Shown one piece after another: positions 1 through 7,607 of a stretch of DNA of 20,380 nucleotides. The notes below the pieces were generated by a model, which was not told where the DNA came from, did no database searches, and worked only from the letters and a program-made list of their open reading frames with translations. Numbering within the stretch: position 1 is the first letter of the stretch; the number at the start of each line of letters is the position of its first letter. The stretch lies in contig JAJRPY010000150.1 in NCBI GenBank assembly GCA_024280535.1, positions 1 through 20,380 on the forward strand, in the 5' to 3' direction. The stretch is from Gammaproteobacteria bacterium. GTDB taxonomy: Bacteria; Pseudomonadota; Gammaproteobacteria; PS1; Pseudothioglobaceae. The position numbers were made by a program, and so were the translations under genes.

Positions 1-8
1 GTGATACG

Positions 9-65
9 TTACTTTTGTGCTACGGCAATTTTGTCAACGGTATCAAATTCAAACTTGATTTCTTT
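9..65 (-). other. In-frame continuation of cbbL beyond the TAG
   Basis: Reading on from the TAG in the cbbL frame gives 18 codons, KEIKFEFDTVDKIAVAQK, then TAA (9-11). This is the standard C-terminal tail of form IA large subunits, and the TAG sits on the conserved Trp. With the Trp restored the protein would be 472 residues, the normal family length. A single base at position 67 (c to t on the + strand, TGG to TAG in the gene) explains the interruption. It may be a real nonsense mutation, a readthrough site, or a sequence error. Confidence 0.9.
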
Positions 66-1427
66 CTAAGTTTCCATTGCGCTCGCCAGCTCAGTACTGT
101 TCTTAGCTGCTGAAGTAAGAATATCTTTACCTTCTTTCTCAAGCTCACGACCCGTGTTACGAGCTTCAACACAAGCTTCAACTGCGACACGGTTTGCTGC
201 TGCACCTGCTGCGTTACCCCATGGGTGACCCAATGTACCGCCACCAAACTGTAAACAAGAATCGTCGCCGAAAATATTTACCAATGCTGGCATGTGCCAA
301 ACGTGAATACCACCAGAAGCTACTGGAATAACACCTGGCATTGCACCCCAATCTTGGTCAAAGAAAATGCCGCGTGAACGGTCTTCTTTAATGAATGAAT
401 CACGCATGATGTCAATCCAACCTAAAGTCGCATCGCGGTCACCCTCAAGCTTGCCGACAACAGTGCCTGAGTGTAAGTGATCACCACCTGATAAACGCAA
501 GATTTTAGTCAATACGCGGAAATGGATGCCATGATGCGGGTTGCGGTCAAGCACCGCATGCATTGCACGGTGAATGTGTAACAACATACCATTATCTTGA
601 CACCATTGCGCCAACTGCGTGTTTGCAGACCAACCGCCAGTAATGTAGTCATGCATAATAATAGGTGAACCAATTTCTTTAGCATACTCAGCACGCTTCA
701 TCATTTCATCAGAAGTAGGCGCAGTAACATTTAGATAGTGACCTTTACGTTCACCAGTTTCAGCTTCGGCTTTCTCGATAGCCTCTTGAACGAAGTCAAA
801 ACGCGCTCTCCAGCGCATAAATGGCTGTGAGTTAACGTTTTCATCATCCTTAGTAAAGTCTAAACCACCACGAAGACCTTCATAACAGGCACGACCGTAG
901 TTTTTAGCTGATAAACCTAATTTAGGCTTAATAGTACAACCTAACAAAGGACGACCATACTTATTCAAAATATCACGCTCTAACTGAATGCCCTGAGGTG
1001 GGCCATTACAAGTCATTACGTAAGCGATTGGGAATCTGATGTCTTCTAGTCTTAGTGCGCGTAACGCTTTAAAGCCAAATACGTTGCCCACTAGAGAAGT
1101 CATAATGTTTACAACTGAACCTTCCTCAAATAAGTCAATCGGGTATGCAACAAAAGCATAAAAACAAGTGTCGTCACCTGGTACATCTTCAATTGCATAG
1201 CAACGACCTTTGTAGTGATCAAGATCGGTTAATAAATCCGTCCACACCGTTGTCCAAGTACCTGTTGAAGATTCAGCTGCAACTGCGGCTGCAACTTCTT
1301 CACGAGGTACACCGTCTTGTGGTGTGATTTTAAAACATGCCAGGATATCCGTTTCTAACGGTGTGTAATCCGGCATCCAATAAGTTTCGCGGTAGTCTTT
1401 TACACCCGCATCATAAACTTTTGCCAT
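66..1427 (-). CDS. cbbL: RuBisCO large subunit, form IA (C-terminally truncated frame)
   Basis: Catalyses CO2 fixation on ribulose-1,5-bisphosphate in the Calvin cycle; the form I enzyme is an L8S8 complex in the cytoplasm or carboxysome. The 453 residues read as form IA. Catalytic residues are present: IKPK (K167, K169), the carbamylated lysine and Mg ligands in GLDFTKDDE (K193, D195, E196), H286, loop 6 GKLEGD with K326, S371, and GGG at 395-397. A strong SD (AGGAGA, 1435-1440) lies 7-8 bases before the ATG. The frame ends at TAG (66-68), exactly where relatives have the Trp of METWKEIKF; the conserved tail continues in frame to a TAA at 9-11. As read, about 19 residues are missing, including the Asp equivalent to spinach D473. 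A cbbS gene would be expected just outside the window but is not visible. Identity is very sure; whether the enzyme is functional is open. Confidence 0.96.
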   Translation of the reverse strand: MAKVYDAGVKDYRETYWMPDYTPLETDILACFKITPQDGVPREEVAAAVAAESSTGTWTTVWTDLLTDLDHYKGRCYAIEDVPGDDTCFYAFVAYPIDLFEEGSVVNIMTSLVGNVFGFKALRALRLEDIRFPIAYVMTCNGPPQGIQLERDILNKYGRPLLGCTIKPKLGLSAKNYGRACYEGLRGGLDFTKDDENVNSQPFMRWRARFDFVQEAIEKAEAETGERKGHYLNVTAPTSDEMMKRAEYAKEIGSPIIMHDYITGGWSANTQLAQWCQDNGMLLHIHRAMHAVLDRNPHHGIHFRVLTKILRLSGGDHLHSGTVVGKLEGDRDATLGWIDIMRDSFIKEDRSRGIFFDQDWGAMPGVIPVASGGIHVWHMPALVNIFGDDSCLQFGGGTLGHPWGNAAGAAANRVAVEACVEARNTGRELEKEGKDILTSAAKNSTELASAMET

Positions 1428-1457
1428 TTCATGGTCTCCTTCATTAAAAGAAACACC

Positions 1458-1486
1458 ATGTTACAATAACTTTTATATAATGTAAA
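1458..1486 (-). promoter_or_regulatory. Candidate cbbL promoter
   Basis: On the minus strand TTTACA (1481-1486) and TAACAT (1458-1463) are separated by 17 bases, a 5/6 and 4/6 match to sigma-70 boxes. The predicted start near 1451 leaves a short leader containing the strong SD. It overlaps the inverted repeat proposed as the CbbR site. Inferred from consensus only. Confidence 0.5.
1461..1485. promoter_or_regulatory. Inverted repeat in the cbbL/cbbR control region, likely CbbR operator
   Basis: TTACA (1461-1465) and TGTAA (1481-1485) form a dyad with a 15-base spacer in the 93-bp gap between the divergent cbbL and cbbR. LysR-type regulators usually bind such dyads near the promoter of the divergent target. 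A perfect TATAAT (1476-1481, + strand) inside it could be the cbbR -10 box, so one site could govern both genes. No good -35 partner was seen for cbbR. Confidence 0.45.
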
Positions 1487-1520
1487 ATAATATTTATTTA
1501 GTTAATAATAAGTTTTAATT

Positions 1521-2405
1521 ATGATTAATTACACCTTAAAACAACTCTATAGTTTTGAAGCCGTGGTACGCACCAAAAGCTTTACCAAGGCAAGCAAAGA
1601 GCTATTTGTTACCCAACCTGCGGTTTATATGCAATTGCAACAATTATCCAAAAATATTGGCTCAGATTTGATCAATACCCACGGTAAATTAATTATACCA
1701 ACATTCATTGGCAAAAAACTTTACCAAACTTGCCTAGACGTTATTAGTACGCTTGAAAGTTCACGCTTAGAAATTGAGCAAACACTTAATCCGGATTCAG
1801 GCCATTTACAAATTGCCGTTGCCACAACGACCAACTCTTTTGTGAGTCGAATTTTGGCTAAATTTAAGAGCAAATACCCGCAGATGACTTTTCATTTAGA
1901 GGTCACTAATCGGAGGCTGTTACTGGAAAAGCTTAGCAATCATTCGACTGATTTGGTCATTATGGGGGAGCCACCTTCTGATTTGCCGCTCACAACTCAG
2001 CCCTTTATGGAAAACCCTTTAATTGCCATTGCCCATCCCGAACACCCGCTATTGTCCAATAAAAAAAATAGTATTAAAACCTTGCTCAAAGAAATACTCA
2101 TTACTCGAGAGCAAGGCTCAGGCACCCGAATTACTATTGAGCGAATTACGGGTATGAAATTTAATTCAGATATTGAAATCAACTCTAATGAGGCGATTAT
2201 TGAAGCGGTTCAAGCTGGATTAGGCATAGGGTTTGTATCAAAGCATACGGTAAAACTTGAATTGGAAAATGGCATCATCAAACAACTCAATGTCGATAAC
2301 TTTCCAGTAACTCGCCACTGGTATGTGGTTCATCAATCAAACAATAAACTGTCGCCCATTGCTCAACGCTTTAAAAAATTTATTATTGACAATAGTGTGT
2401 TGTAA
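1521..2405 (+). CDS. cbbR: LysR-family regulator, CbbR/RbcR type
   Basis: A 294-residue LysR-type transcription factor. The N-terminal winged helix-turn-helix spans roughly residues 3-62 (FEAVVRTKSFTKASKEL, then VTQPAVYMQLQQL). The rest is the periplasmic-binding-protein-like effector domain, including the family stretch around REQGSGTR. CbbR proteins activate Calvin-cycle genes in response to metabolites such as RuBP, NADPH or phosphoenolpyruvate, depending on species; the effector here cannot be read from sequence. Its placement, divergent from cbbL across a short control region, is the classic cbbR arrangement and the main reason for the name. The start codon has no clear SD, which fits low-level expression. 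Confidence 0.9.
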   Translation: MINYTLKQLYSFEAVVRTKSFTKASKELFVTQPAVYMQLQQLSKNIGSDLINTHGKLIIPTFIGKKLYQTCLDVISTLESSRLEIEQTLNPDSGHLQIAVATTTNSFVSRILAKFKSKYPQMTFHLEVTNRRLLLEKLSNHSTDLVIMGEPPSDLPLTTQPFMENPLIAIAHPEHPLLSNKKNSIKTLLKEILITREQGSGTRITIERITGMKFNSDIEINSNEAIIEAVQAGLGIGFVSKHTVKLELENGIIKQLNVDNFPVTRHWYVVHQSNNKLSPIAQRFKKFIIDNSVL

Positions 2406-2450
2406 TACTCTTTTGCAAACGCCTCAAACCAACAATACCCCTATTAAAAG

Positions 2451-3107
2451 ATGATTAAAAATTACCAATTAATTCGCTCAAAACGCAAGACTTTAAGTTT
2501 GCAAATCAACTCAGATGCCCAGATTATTGTGCGTGCGCCAAATCGATTATCAATAATGCACATAGAGCAATTTATTGATAAAAAATCCAACTGGATTGAG
2601 CAAAAAATAACAGACACACTTGCCAAACAACTCAAAAAACCCACTTACCTAACAGGCGAAAAATTCTTATACTTGGGCAATGAATATCCATTAAGCATCA
2701 ACGCCAAGCACCCAAAAGAGCTGACTTTTGATGCTCAAACTTTCAAACTCAGCAAAGGCGGGCAAGCAGAATTTTTGGCTTGGTATAAAGAATCTTTTAA
2801 AAAAATTGCACTACCACGTCTTGAGTATTATGCAAAAAATTACCATTTTACCTATCATCAAGTACGGCTAAAAACTCAAAAAACCCGCTGGGGTTCGTGT
2901 TCTTCGATAAATAATATCAATCTCAATTATTTGCTTATTCAAGCGCCGATGAGTGTGATTGATTATGTATTAGTGCATGAGTTGTGCCACACTGTCCATA
3001 AAAACCATTCAAGTGATTTTTGGCAGTTAGTTTGTACTATTTTGCCCCATTATAAAGCCAGTCAACGCTGGCTTAAAGAGCACGGACATAGATTAACCAG
3101 GCTATAA
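2451..3107 (+). CDS. YgjP-type zinc metallopeptidase (DUF45/M48-like)
   Basis: A 218-residue protein of the YgjP/DUF45 family. The C-terminal half holds the zinc site HELCH in the helix VLVHELCHTVHKNHSSDFW (about residues 174-193), preceded by the family block KTQKTRWGSCSS (about 141-152). The N-terminal part has the usual YQLIRSKRKTLSLQI strand region. These proteins resemble SprT/WLM metalloproteases; a role in protein quality control or DNA-protein crosslink handling has been suggested for relatives, but the substrate is not established. It follows cbbR by 45 bp on the same strand and meets grxD tail-to-tail with 2 bp between. Family assignment is firm; function is open. Confidence 0.88.
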   Translation: MIKNYQLIRSKRKTLSLQINSDAQIIVRAPNRLSIMHIEQFIDKKSNWIEQKITDTLAKQLKKPTYLTGEKFLYLGNEYPLSINAKHPKELTFDAQTFKLSKGGQAEFLAWYKESFKKIALPRLEYYAKNYHFTYHQVRLKTQKTRWGSCSSINNINLNYLLIQAPMSVIDYVLVHELCHTVHKNHSSDFWQLVCTILPHYKASQRWLKEHGHRLTRL

Positions 3108-3109
3108 AC

Positions 3110-3439
3110 TTACTTATCGTTAAACTTTGCCGTTGCCTCTTCCATGGCACTTTTCAAGCTGCCCATTTCATTCATTTCAACAATAATATCACCGCCACCG
3201 ACCAATTCCGAATTAAAATAAATTTGCGGAAAAGTTGGCCAATCTTGAAACGCAGGCAAATTTTGCATCACTTCTTGGTCTTCAAAAATATTCACGTAAG
3301 CAAACTCAACACCCGTTGATGCCAGAGTTTGTGCGGCAGTTGCTGAAAATCCACATTGTGGAAATTGCGGTGTACCTTTCATATAAAGCACCACCGGCGC
3401 GCTATCTACTTGCTGTTGAATCCTATCCATTACATCCAT
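3110..3439 (-). CDS. grxD: Monothiol glutaredoxin, Grx4 type
   Basis: A 109-residue monothiol glutaredoxin that binds a glutathione-ligated [2Fe-2S] cluster and takes part in iron-sulfur cluster transfer, often with BolA-type partners. The CGFS active site is at residues 29-32, with the WPTFPQIY segment carrying the cis-Pro (67-74) and GGGD (81-84) contacting glutathione. A clear SD (AGGAGT, 3445-3450) precedes the ATG at 3439; a second in-frame ATG at codon 4 is less well placed. A 55-bp gap separates it from the methyltransferase gene upstream, so it may be last in a trhO-methyltransferase-grxD unit or have its own promoter. Confidence 0.95.
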   Translation of the reverse strand: MDVMDRIQQQVDSAPVVLYMKGTPQFPQCGFSATAAQTLASTGVEFAYVNIFEDQEVMQNLPAFQDWPTFPQIYFNSELVGGGDIIVEMNEMGSLKSAMEEATAKFNDK

Positions 3440-3494
3440 AATTTACTCCTTATTGGGTCACTAAAATCTGATATTTTACGCCTAGATGAAACTA

Positions 3495-4085
3495 TTATGC
3501 TTTAATTGCTTGAGCAATCGTGTACTTTTGACCTTGTTTTAATTTTTTATAATTGCCAAACACGGATTTAAAATTATCCTTAATAAAATGACGCAAGCCA
3601 TTAATCGTCACAAAGGTGATTTTGCCACCCGGTTTAAGCGCATCAAACGCATCATACAAAATAATACTTAACTGCTCTCTGCCCACTTTAGCTGGCACAT
3701 TTGACACCACTTGATCAAAATAATTTTGTCGATTAACCGCTGAAAATGCATCCGAAAGATACACCTGAGTATTGTTAATTTGATTCAATTTGGCATTCAT
3801 CATTGACAATTCAATAGCAACAAAATCTTTATCCACCAGATGCACTTCGCCTTCAGGGCAAGACTTAGCCACTGCCAATCCAATCGGCCCGTAACCACAG
3901 CCCAAATCCAAGCATTTATCTGTACTGGCAATATCCAAATAATTCATCAATAACATAGTGCCACCGTCAATCGCTCTTGGACTAAACACGCCCCAGCGGG
4001 TTTTTAAGGTTAAATTATGATTTAACAAATTTGTTTGAATACTCAATTCTTGTTTTAATTGTGGAATATCTCGACGAGTAAACAT
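3495..4085 (-). CDS. Class I SAM methyltransferase, small (MTS) domain, RsmC/YbxB-like
   Basis: A 196-residue protein with the SAM-binding motif LDLGCGYGPIG (59-69), acidic residue D85 after strand 2 (HLVDKD) and a C-terminal sheet typical of the MTS domain. It aligns over its length with the single-domain YbxB/RsmC C-half, enzymes that methylate guanine exocyclic amines in rRNA. The catalytic block normally reads NPPF/NPPI; here it is SNVPAKVGRE (128-137), so the Asn is kept but the first Pro is Val. The target base is therefore uncertain. It starts 2 bp after the trhO stop and is probably co-transcribed with it. No SD is visible, suggesting translational coupling. Confidence 0.85.
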   Translation of the reverse strand: MFTRRDIPQLKQELSIQTNLLNHNLTLKTRWGVFSPRAIDGGTMLLMNYLDIASTDKCLDLGCGYGPIGLAVAKSCPEGEVHLVDKDFVAIELSMMNAKLNQINNTQVYLSDAFSAVNRQNYFDQVVSNVPAKVGREQLSIILYDAFDALKPGGKITFVTINGLRHFIKDNFKSVFGNYKKLKQGQKYTIAQAIKA

Positions 4086-4087
4086 AG

Positions 4088-5023
4088 TTATTGTTTGGCT
4101 TTGGTAATTATTTGACTGGCATTATCGCCTATATGAAACTCGCCTCTTTGCTTTGCCAGTTGGACTTGTTTTTCTCTTTCGCGGTATCGGTTAATTTGCG
4201 TCTCACTTTTTGCGCCATGGCATCTAGGGCAAGAAACGCCTTTTTCGTAGTGTGAATGGTTTTTATCTTCATCGGTAATCGGATAACGACACGCATGACA
4301 TTGATCATACTGCCCTTGCTCAAGTTTATGCTTAACTGCCACCCGATCATCAAATACAAAGCACTCCCCTGTCCACAAACTTTCTTTTTCATCAATTTGC
4401 TCAAGATACTTAAGAATACCGCCCTGTAAATGATAAACCGTATCAAAGCCTTGGGTTTTTAAATAAGCAGTTGATTTTTCACAACGGATACCGCCAGTGC
4501 AAAACATGGCAATTTTTTTGCCCTGATATTGCACTAAATTGGTTTTGGTGTACTCTGGAAATTCTCTAAAAGTTTCTGTACTTGGATTAATTGCTCCTTT
4601 AAAAGTGCCAATTTCATATTCATAATTATTTCTAGTATCTATCAAAACAACCTCAGGATCGCTGATTAATTCGTTCCAATGTTGGGGTGAAACATAGGTG
4701 CCGACGGATTCTTTAGGATTGATACCAGCAACCCCTAAAGTGACAATTTCTTTTTTTAATTTAACTTTTAAGCGCTTAAAGGGCAAGTTTTTACTCTGTG
4801 AAAATTTAATTTCCAATTGATCAAAACGCCCATCCCGATTTAAAAATTCAATCAATTGGTCAATATTATTTTGTGTACCAGAAACCGTGCCATTCAAGCC
4901 TTCTAGGGCTAATAAAATAGTGCCTTTTATCTCTAATTCGAGCATCAATTGATACAATGGCTCTCTAAATGATTCAAAATCCTCTAACTTAACAAACTGA
5001 TACAAGGCGCAAACGGTGAACAT
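4088..5023 (-). CDS. trhO: tRNA uridine(34) hydroxylase TrhO, rhodanese-domain protein
   Basis: TrhO family members hydroxylate U34 of tRNA to 5-hydroxyuridine using O2, the first step towards cmo5U/mo5U wobble modifications. The ATG at 5023 gives 311 residues and has AAGG (5033-5036) at good spacing; extension to a TTG two codons earlier is not needed. An N-terminal acylphosphatase-like domain is followed by a rhodanese domain (about 110-212) with the active loop [10 protein letters not shown] (catalytic Cys175, second Cys181). The C-terminal part has a likely zinc knuckle, CHAC (242-245) and CPRC (265-268). It is shorter than the E. coli protein and belongs to the compact subfamily. First gene of a probable operon with the methyltransferase. 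Confidence 0.92.
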   Translation of the reverse strand: MFTVCALYQFVKLEDFESFREPLYQLMLELEIKGTILLALEGLNGTVSGTQNNIDQLIEFLNRDGRFDQLEIKFSQSKNLPFKRLKVKLKKEIVTLGVAGINPKESVGTYVSPQHWNELISDPEVVLIDTRNNYEYEIGTFKGAINPSTETFREFPEYTKTNLVQYQGKKIAMFCTGGIRCEKSTAYLKTQGFDTVYHLQGGILKYLEQIDEKESLWTGECFVFDDRVAVKHKLEQGQYDQCHACRYPITDEDKNHSHYEKGVSCPRCHGAKSETQINRYREREKQVQLAKQRGEFHIGDNASQIITKAKQ

Positions 5024-5153
5024 AATCAATACCTTTTTAAAAATCCCGGTGAACGGGTGTGTGCTTTGCCCAGAAATAAGAATAGTTGGTTTTTGTGTGC
5101 CTCATAAATCCTACGCTTGAGCTTAATCATTAAAACATTTATTTTACCAAAAA

Positions 5154-5181
5154 TAGACTACTTGCATTAACCCAGTATAAT
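5154..5181 (+). promoter_or_regulatory. Candidate dxs promoter
   Basis: TAGACT (5154-5159) and a perfect TATAAT (5176-5181) with a 16-base spacer, 88 bases ahead of the chosen dxs ATG. Start near 5188 would give a leader of about 80 bases that contains the inverted repeat at 5217-5256. A second TATAAT at 5258-5263 lies 7 bases before the ATG but has no -35 box. Inferred from consensus only. Confidence 0.45.
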
Positions 5182-5216
5182 AATCTTAAAATAAATTCTA
5201 TTCAATGTCCGAATAT

Positions 5217-5256
5217 GAGACTTTTGCTAATCACCCCTAATGTATGCAAAGGTCTC
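5217..5256. repeat. Short inverted-repeat remnant of a mobile element arm
   Basis: GAGACTTTTGC (5217-5227) and GCAAAGGTCTC (5246-5256) are inverted repeats matching at 10 of 11 positions around an 18-base centre. Read on the minus strand the unit matches the left arm of the 10758-10922 element over nearly 37 bases, including the identical core GATTAGCAAAA. It looks like a solo or decayed copy. It ends 13 bases before the dxs start codon and would fold in the dxs leader. Confidence 0.7.
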
Positions 5257-5269
5257 GTATAATATAAAA

Positions 5270-7096
5270 ATGGATTCAGATACGTCATCAACAATACTAC
5301 ACTCAATCAAATCTCCGCAAGATATCAAGCGATTGGATATTGCTCAATTGCAGAGTTTAGTGGATGAAATTCGCGCTTTTTTAATCGAAAATATCCAGCA
5401 AACAGGCGGACATTTGGCACCCAATTTAGGCACAATTGAAATGACTATTGCTATGCACTATGTCTTTAATACACCCGAAGATAGTTTTGTATTTGACGTG
5501 GGGCATCAAGCCTATACGCACAAAATCTTAACAGGTCGTTTAGACAAAATGCACACCTTACGGCAAAGACATGGTATTTCTGGCTTTACCAAACGCTCAG
5601 AAAGCATTCACGACAGTTTTGGTGCAGGTCACTCTTCCACCTCAATTAGTGCCGCTTTAGGCATTGCTATTGCCAACGGTATTCACAAAAATCATCACAA
5701 ATCCATTGCTGTCATTGGAGATGGGGCGTTGACGGGAGGGATGTCATTTGAGGCGCTCAATCACGCTGGCGATTCTAATGCGGACTTATTAATTATTTTA
5801 AATGACAACGATATGAGCATCTCTAATAATGTCGGTGCCATGAACAAATACCTCACCAAACTCATCTCTGGCAAGGTTTATTCGACGATGAAATCCAAAT
5901 CACTGGGATTTTTAGAAAAAATGCCCAGCATCCATGAGTTTGCCAAGCGCTCGGAAGAACACCTCAAGGGCATGGTGCTACCCAGTACATTATTTGAAGA
6001 ATTAGGACTTGATTATTTTGGTGCTATTGATGGTCACGATTTACCAACCTTAATCAAAACATTAAAAAACCTTAAACATCAAACCAAGCCGCGTTTATTA
6101 CACATTATTACCAAAAAAGGCAATGGCTTAAAGTCAGCAGAAAACAACCCTTGTAAATTTCATGGCATTGCACCCGCCCAGTCAACACCTAGCTCATTAC
6201 CCAGTTATAGCAACGTATTCGGCACTTGGCTTAATCACTGTGCTAAGCATAATAAAGATTTAATGGCCGTCACACCAGCCATGTGCACCGGCTCAGGCAT
6301 GAGTGAATTTGAGGTGAATTTTCCTAATCAATATTTTGATGTCGGTATTGCCGAACAACACGCCATTACGTTTGCCGCCGGACTTTCAGTGCAAGGGCTA
6401 AAGCCCGTGGTTGCGATTTATTCAACCTTTTTGCAACGTGGCTATGACCAGCTAATTCACGACGTTGCCCTGCAAAATTTAAACATTGTTTTTGCCATTG
6501 ATCGGGCAGGTTTGGTTGGTGCTGATGGCGCTACACATGCTGGCAGTTTTGATTTGAGTTTTTTGCGCTGCATTCCCAATCTAATTATTATGTCGCCCAG
6601 TAATGCTCCGCAACTATACCAAATGCTAAACACCGCATTTTCCACCACTGGCGTGGTATGTGTGCGTTATCCTCGTGGCACGGCCAATACCGAGCAATAC
6701 ATTAGTGATGAATGTATTGAACTAGGTCGTGCCGAAGTGATGCGTCATGGCAGCAATATTGCTATTTTGGCATTCGGCACCTTGCTATTAGCAGCGATGG
6801 AGGCAGCAGAAGTGTTGGATGCCACTGTCGTTGATATGCGCTTTGTTAAGCCGTTAGACGAGGCGCTGCTTATTGAATTATCGACCTCACATACTCACTT
6901 TATTTCAATTGAAGATAATGCTATTAATGGCGGTGCGGGTAGTGCTGTGAGTGAATTTTTACATCAGCAACAACTCAATACTCAATTAAGCATACTAGGT
7001 TTGCCTGATATATTTACCGAACAAGGCACCCAGCAAGAATTACACAAACTATACGGCTTGGATGCCAACGGCATTATTAATGCTGCCAAGTCATGA
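5270..7096 (+). CDS. dxs: 1-deoxy-D-xylulose-5-phosphate synthase
   Basis: DXS condenses pyruvate and glyceraldehyde-3-phosphate with thiamine diphosphate, the first step of the MEP isoprenoid pathway. I take the ATG at 5270 (608 residues): it places His48 (GGHLAPNLG) like H49 of E. coli, whereas the ATG at 5240 lies inside the inverted repeat. Other landmarks are DVGHQAY and HKILTGR (about 76-90), the ThDP/Mg motif GDGALTGG (150-157) with NDNDMSIS (178-185), and Glu362 in GIAEQHAITFAAG, matching the catalytic E370 of E. coli; the C-terminal transketolase domain is complete. No SD precedes the start. Its stop overlaps the next start as ATGA (7093-7096), so the DUF2062 gene is co-translated. 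ispG of the same pathway lies just downstream in opposite orientation. Confidence 0.97.
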   Translation: MDSDTSSTILHSIKSPQDIKRLDIAQLQSLVDEIRAFLIENIQQTGGHLAPNLGTIEMTIAMHYVFNTPEDSFVFDVGHQAYTHKILTGRLDKMHTLRQRHGISGFTKRSESIHDSFGAGHSSTSISAALGIAIANGIHKNHHKSIAVIGDGALTGGMSFEALNHAGDSNADLLIILNDNDMSISNNVGAMNKYLTKLISGKVYSTMKSKSLGFLEKMPSIHEFAKRSEEHLKGMVLPSTLFEELGLDYFGAIDGHDLPTLIKTLKNLKHQTKPRLLHIITKKGNGLKSAENNPCKFHGIAPAQSTPSSLPSYSNVFGTWLNHCAKHNKDLMAVTPAMCTGSGMSEFEVNFPNQYFDVGIAEQHAITFAAGLSVQGLKPVVAIYSTFLQRGYDQLIHDVALQNLNIVFAIDRAGLVGADGATHAGSFDLSFLRCIPNLIIMSPSNAPQLYQMLNTAFSTTGVVCVRYPRGTANTEQYISDECIELGRAEVMRHGSNIAILAFGTLLLAAMEAAEVLDATVVDMRFVKPLDEALLIELSTSHTHFISIEDNAINGGAGSAVSEFLHQQQLNTQLSILGLPDIFTEQGTQQELHKLYGLDANGIINAAKS

Positions 7097-7596
7097 AAAA
7101 ACTACTAAAACACTATAGCCCCAAGCCAAATGATTTAAAAAATCACAAGCATTTAGCTTGGCTTAGTCAGCATTTACACGATGTCAGTTTGTGGAATTTT
7201 AATCGAAAATCGATTTCTAAAGCCTTTGCAGTTGGGCTTTTTTGCGCCTTTATTCCCGTACCATTTCAAATGCTATTAGCCGCACCTGCCGCGGTTATTT
7301 TTGCTGCCAACCTGCCTTTGTCAATAGCGCTGGTTTGGATTACCAATCCCCTTACCATGCCACCTATTTACTATGGATGCTACAAATTAGGCGCTTGGAT
7401 GCTAGGCGCACACATTGAATCTGACTTCGTTATGTCGCTGGATTATGTTTGGCAAGTGCTGGATAGTATCTGGCAACCATTTTTACTCGGTTGCCTGGTT
7501 GTTTCTATTATCAGCTCGTTAATGGGGTATTTTGGGGTGCAATTGATTTATCGGTATCGCGTTTATAAGCGTTTACGCAAATTAAGACCGAGTTAA
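7093..7596 (+). CDS. DUF2062 membrane protein
   Basis: A 167-residue inner-membrane protein of the DUF2062 family, whose function is unknown. Two hydrophobic stretches (about 46-75 and 135-155) flank the family signature NPLTMPPIYYGCYKLG (about 87-102). An amphipathic N-terminus and a basic C-terminal tail (YRYRVYKRLRKLRPS) probably face the cytoplasm. It starts inside the dxs stop codon (ATGA), so its expression depends on dxs. It ends 11 bp before the convergent ispG stop, with no room for a long terminator. Confidence 0.85.
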   Translation: MKKLLKHYSPKPNDLKNHKHLAWLSQHLHDVSLWNFNRKSISKAFAVGLFCAFIPVPFQMLLAAPAAVIFAANLPLSIALVWITNPLTMPPIYYGCYKLGAWMLGAHIESDFVMSLDYVWQVLDSIWQPFLLGCLVVSIISSLMGYFGVQLIYRYRVYKRLRKLRPS

Positions 7597-7607
7597 TCCA
7601 AAAAAAA

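Larger units (their letters stand above)
5024..5269. other. Divergent intergenic region between trhO and dxs
   Basis: About 245 bp without a supported gene. It holds a small GC-rich inverted repeat, CCCG-gtgaa-CGGG (5046-5058), the candidate dxs promoter (5154-5181), and the 40-bp inverted repeat related to the element at 10758-10922. No promoter for trhO was convincing. The remainder is AT-rich with no open frame of interest. Confidence 0.6.

Noticed and set aside
1..8. Start of cbbS at the window edge
   Set aside because: Only 8 bases remain after the full-length cbbL TAA; nothing can be read.
66..1427. RuBisCO as form II (CbbM)
   Set aside because: The METWKEIKF-type tail, the [17 protein letters not shown] start, spinach-like numbering and [13 protein letters not shown] are form I; form II (R. 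rubrum type) differs throughout.
5240..5269. Upstream ATG for dxs, adding 10 residues
   Set aside because: It lies inside the repeat-derived inverted repeat, has no SD, and the shorter form aligns with the E. coli start region.
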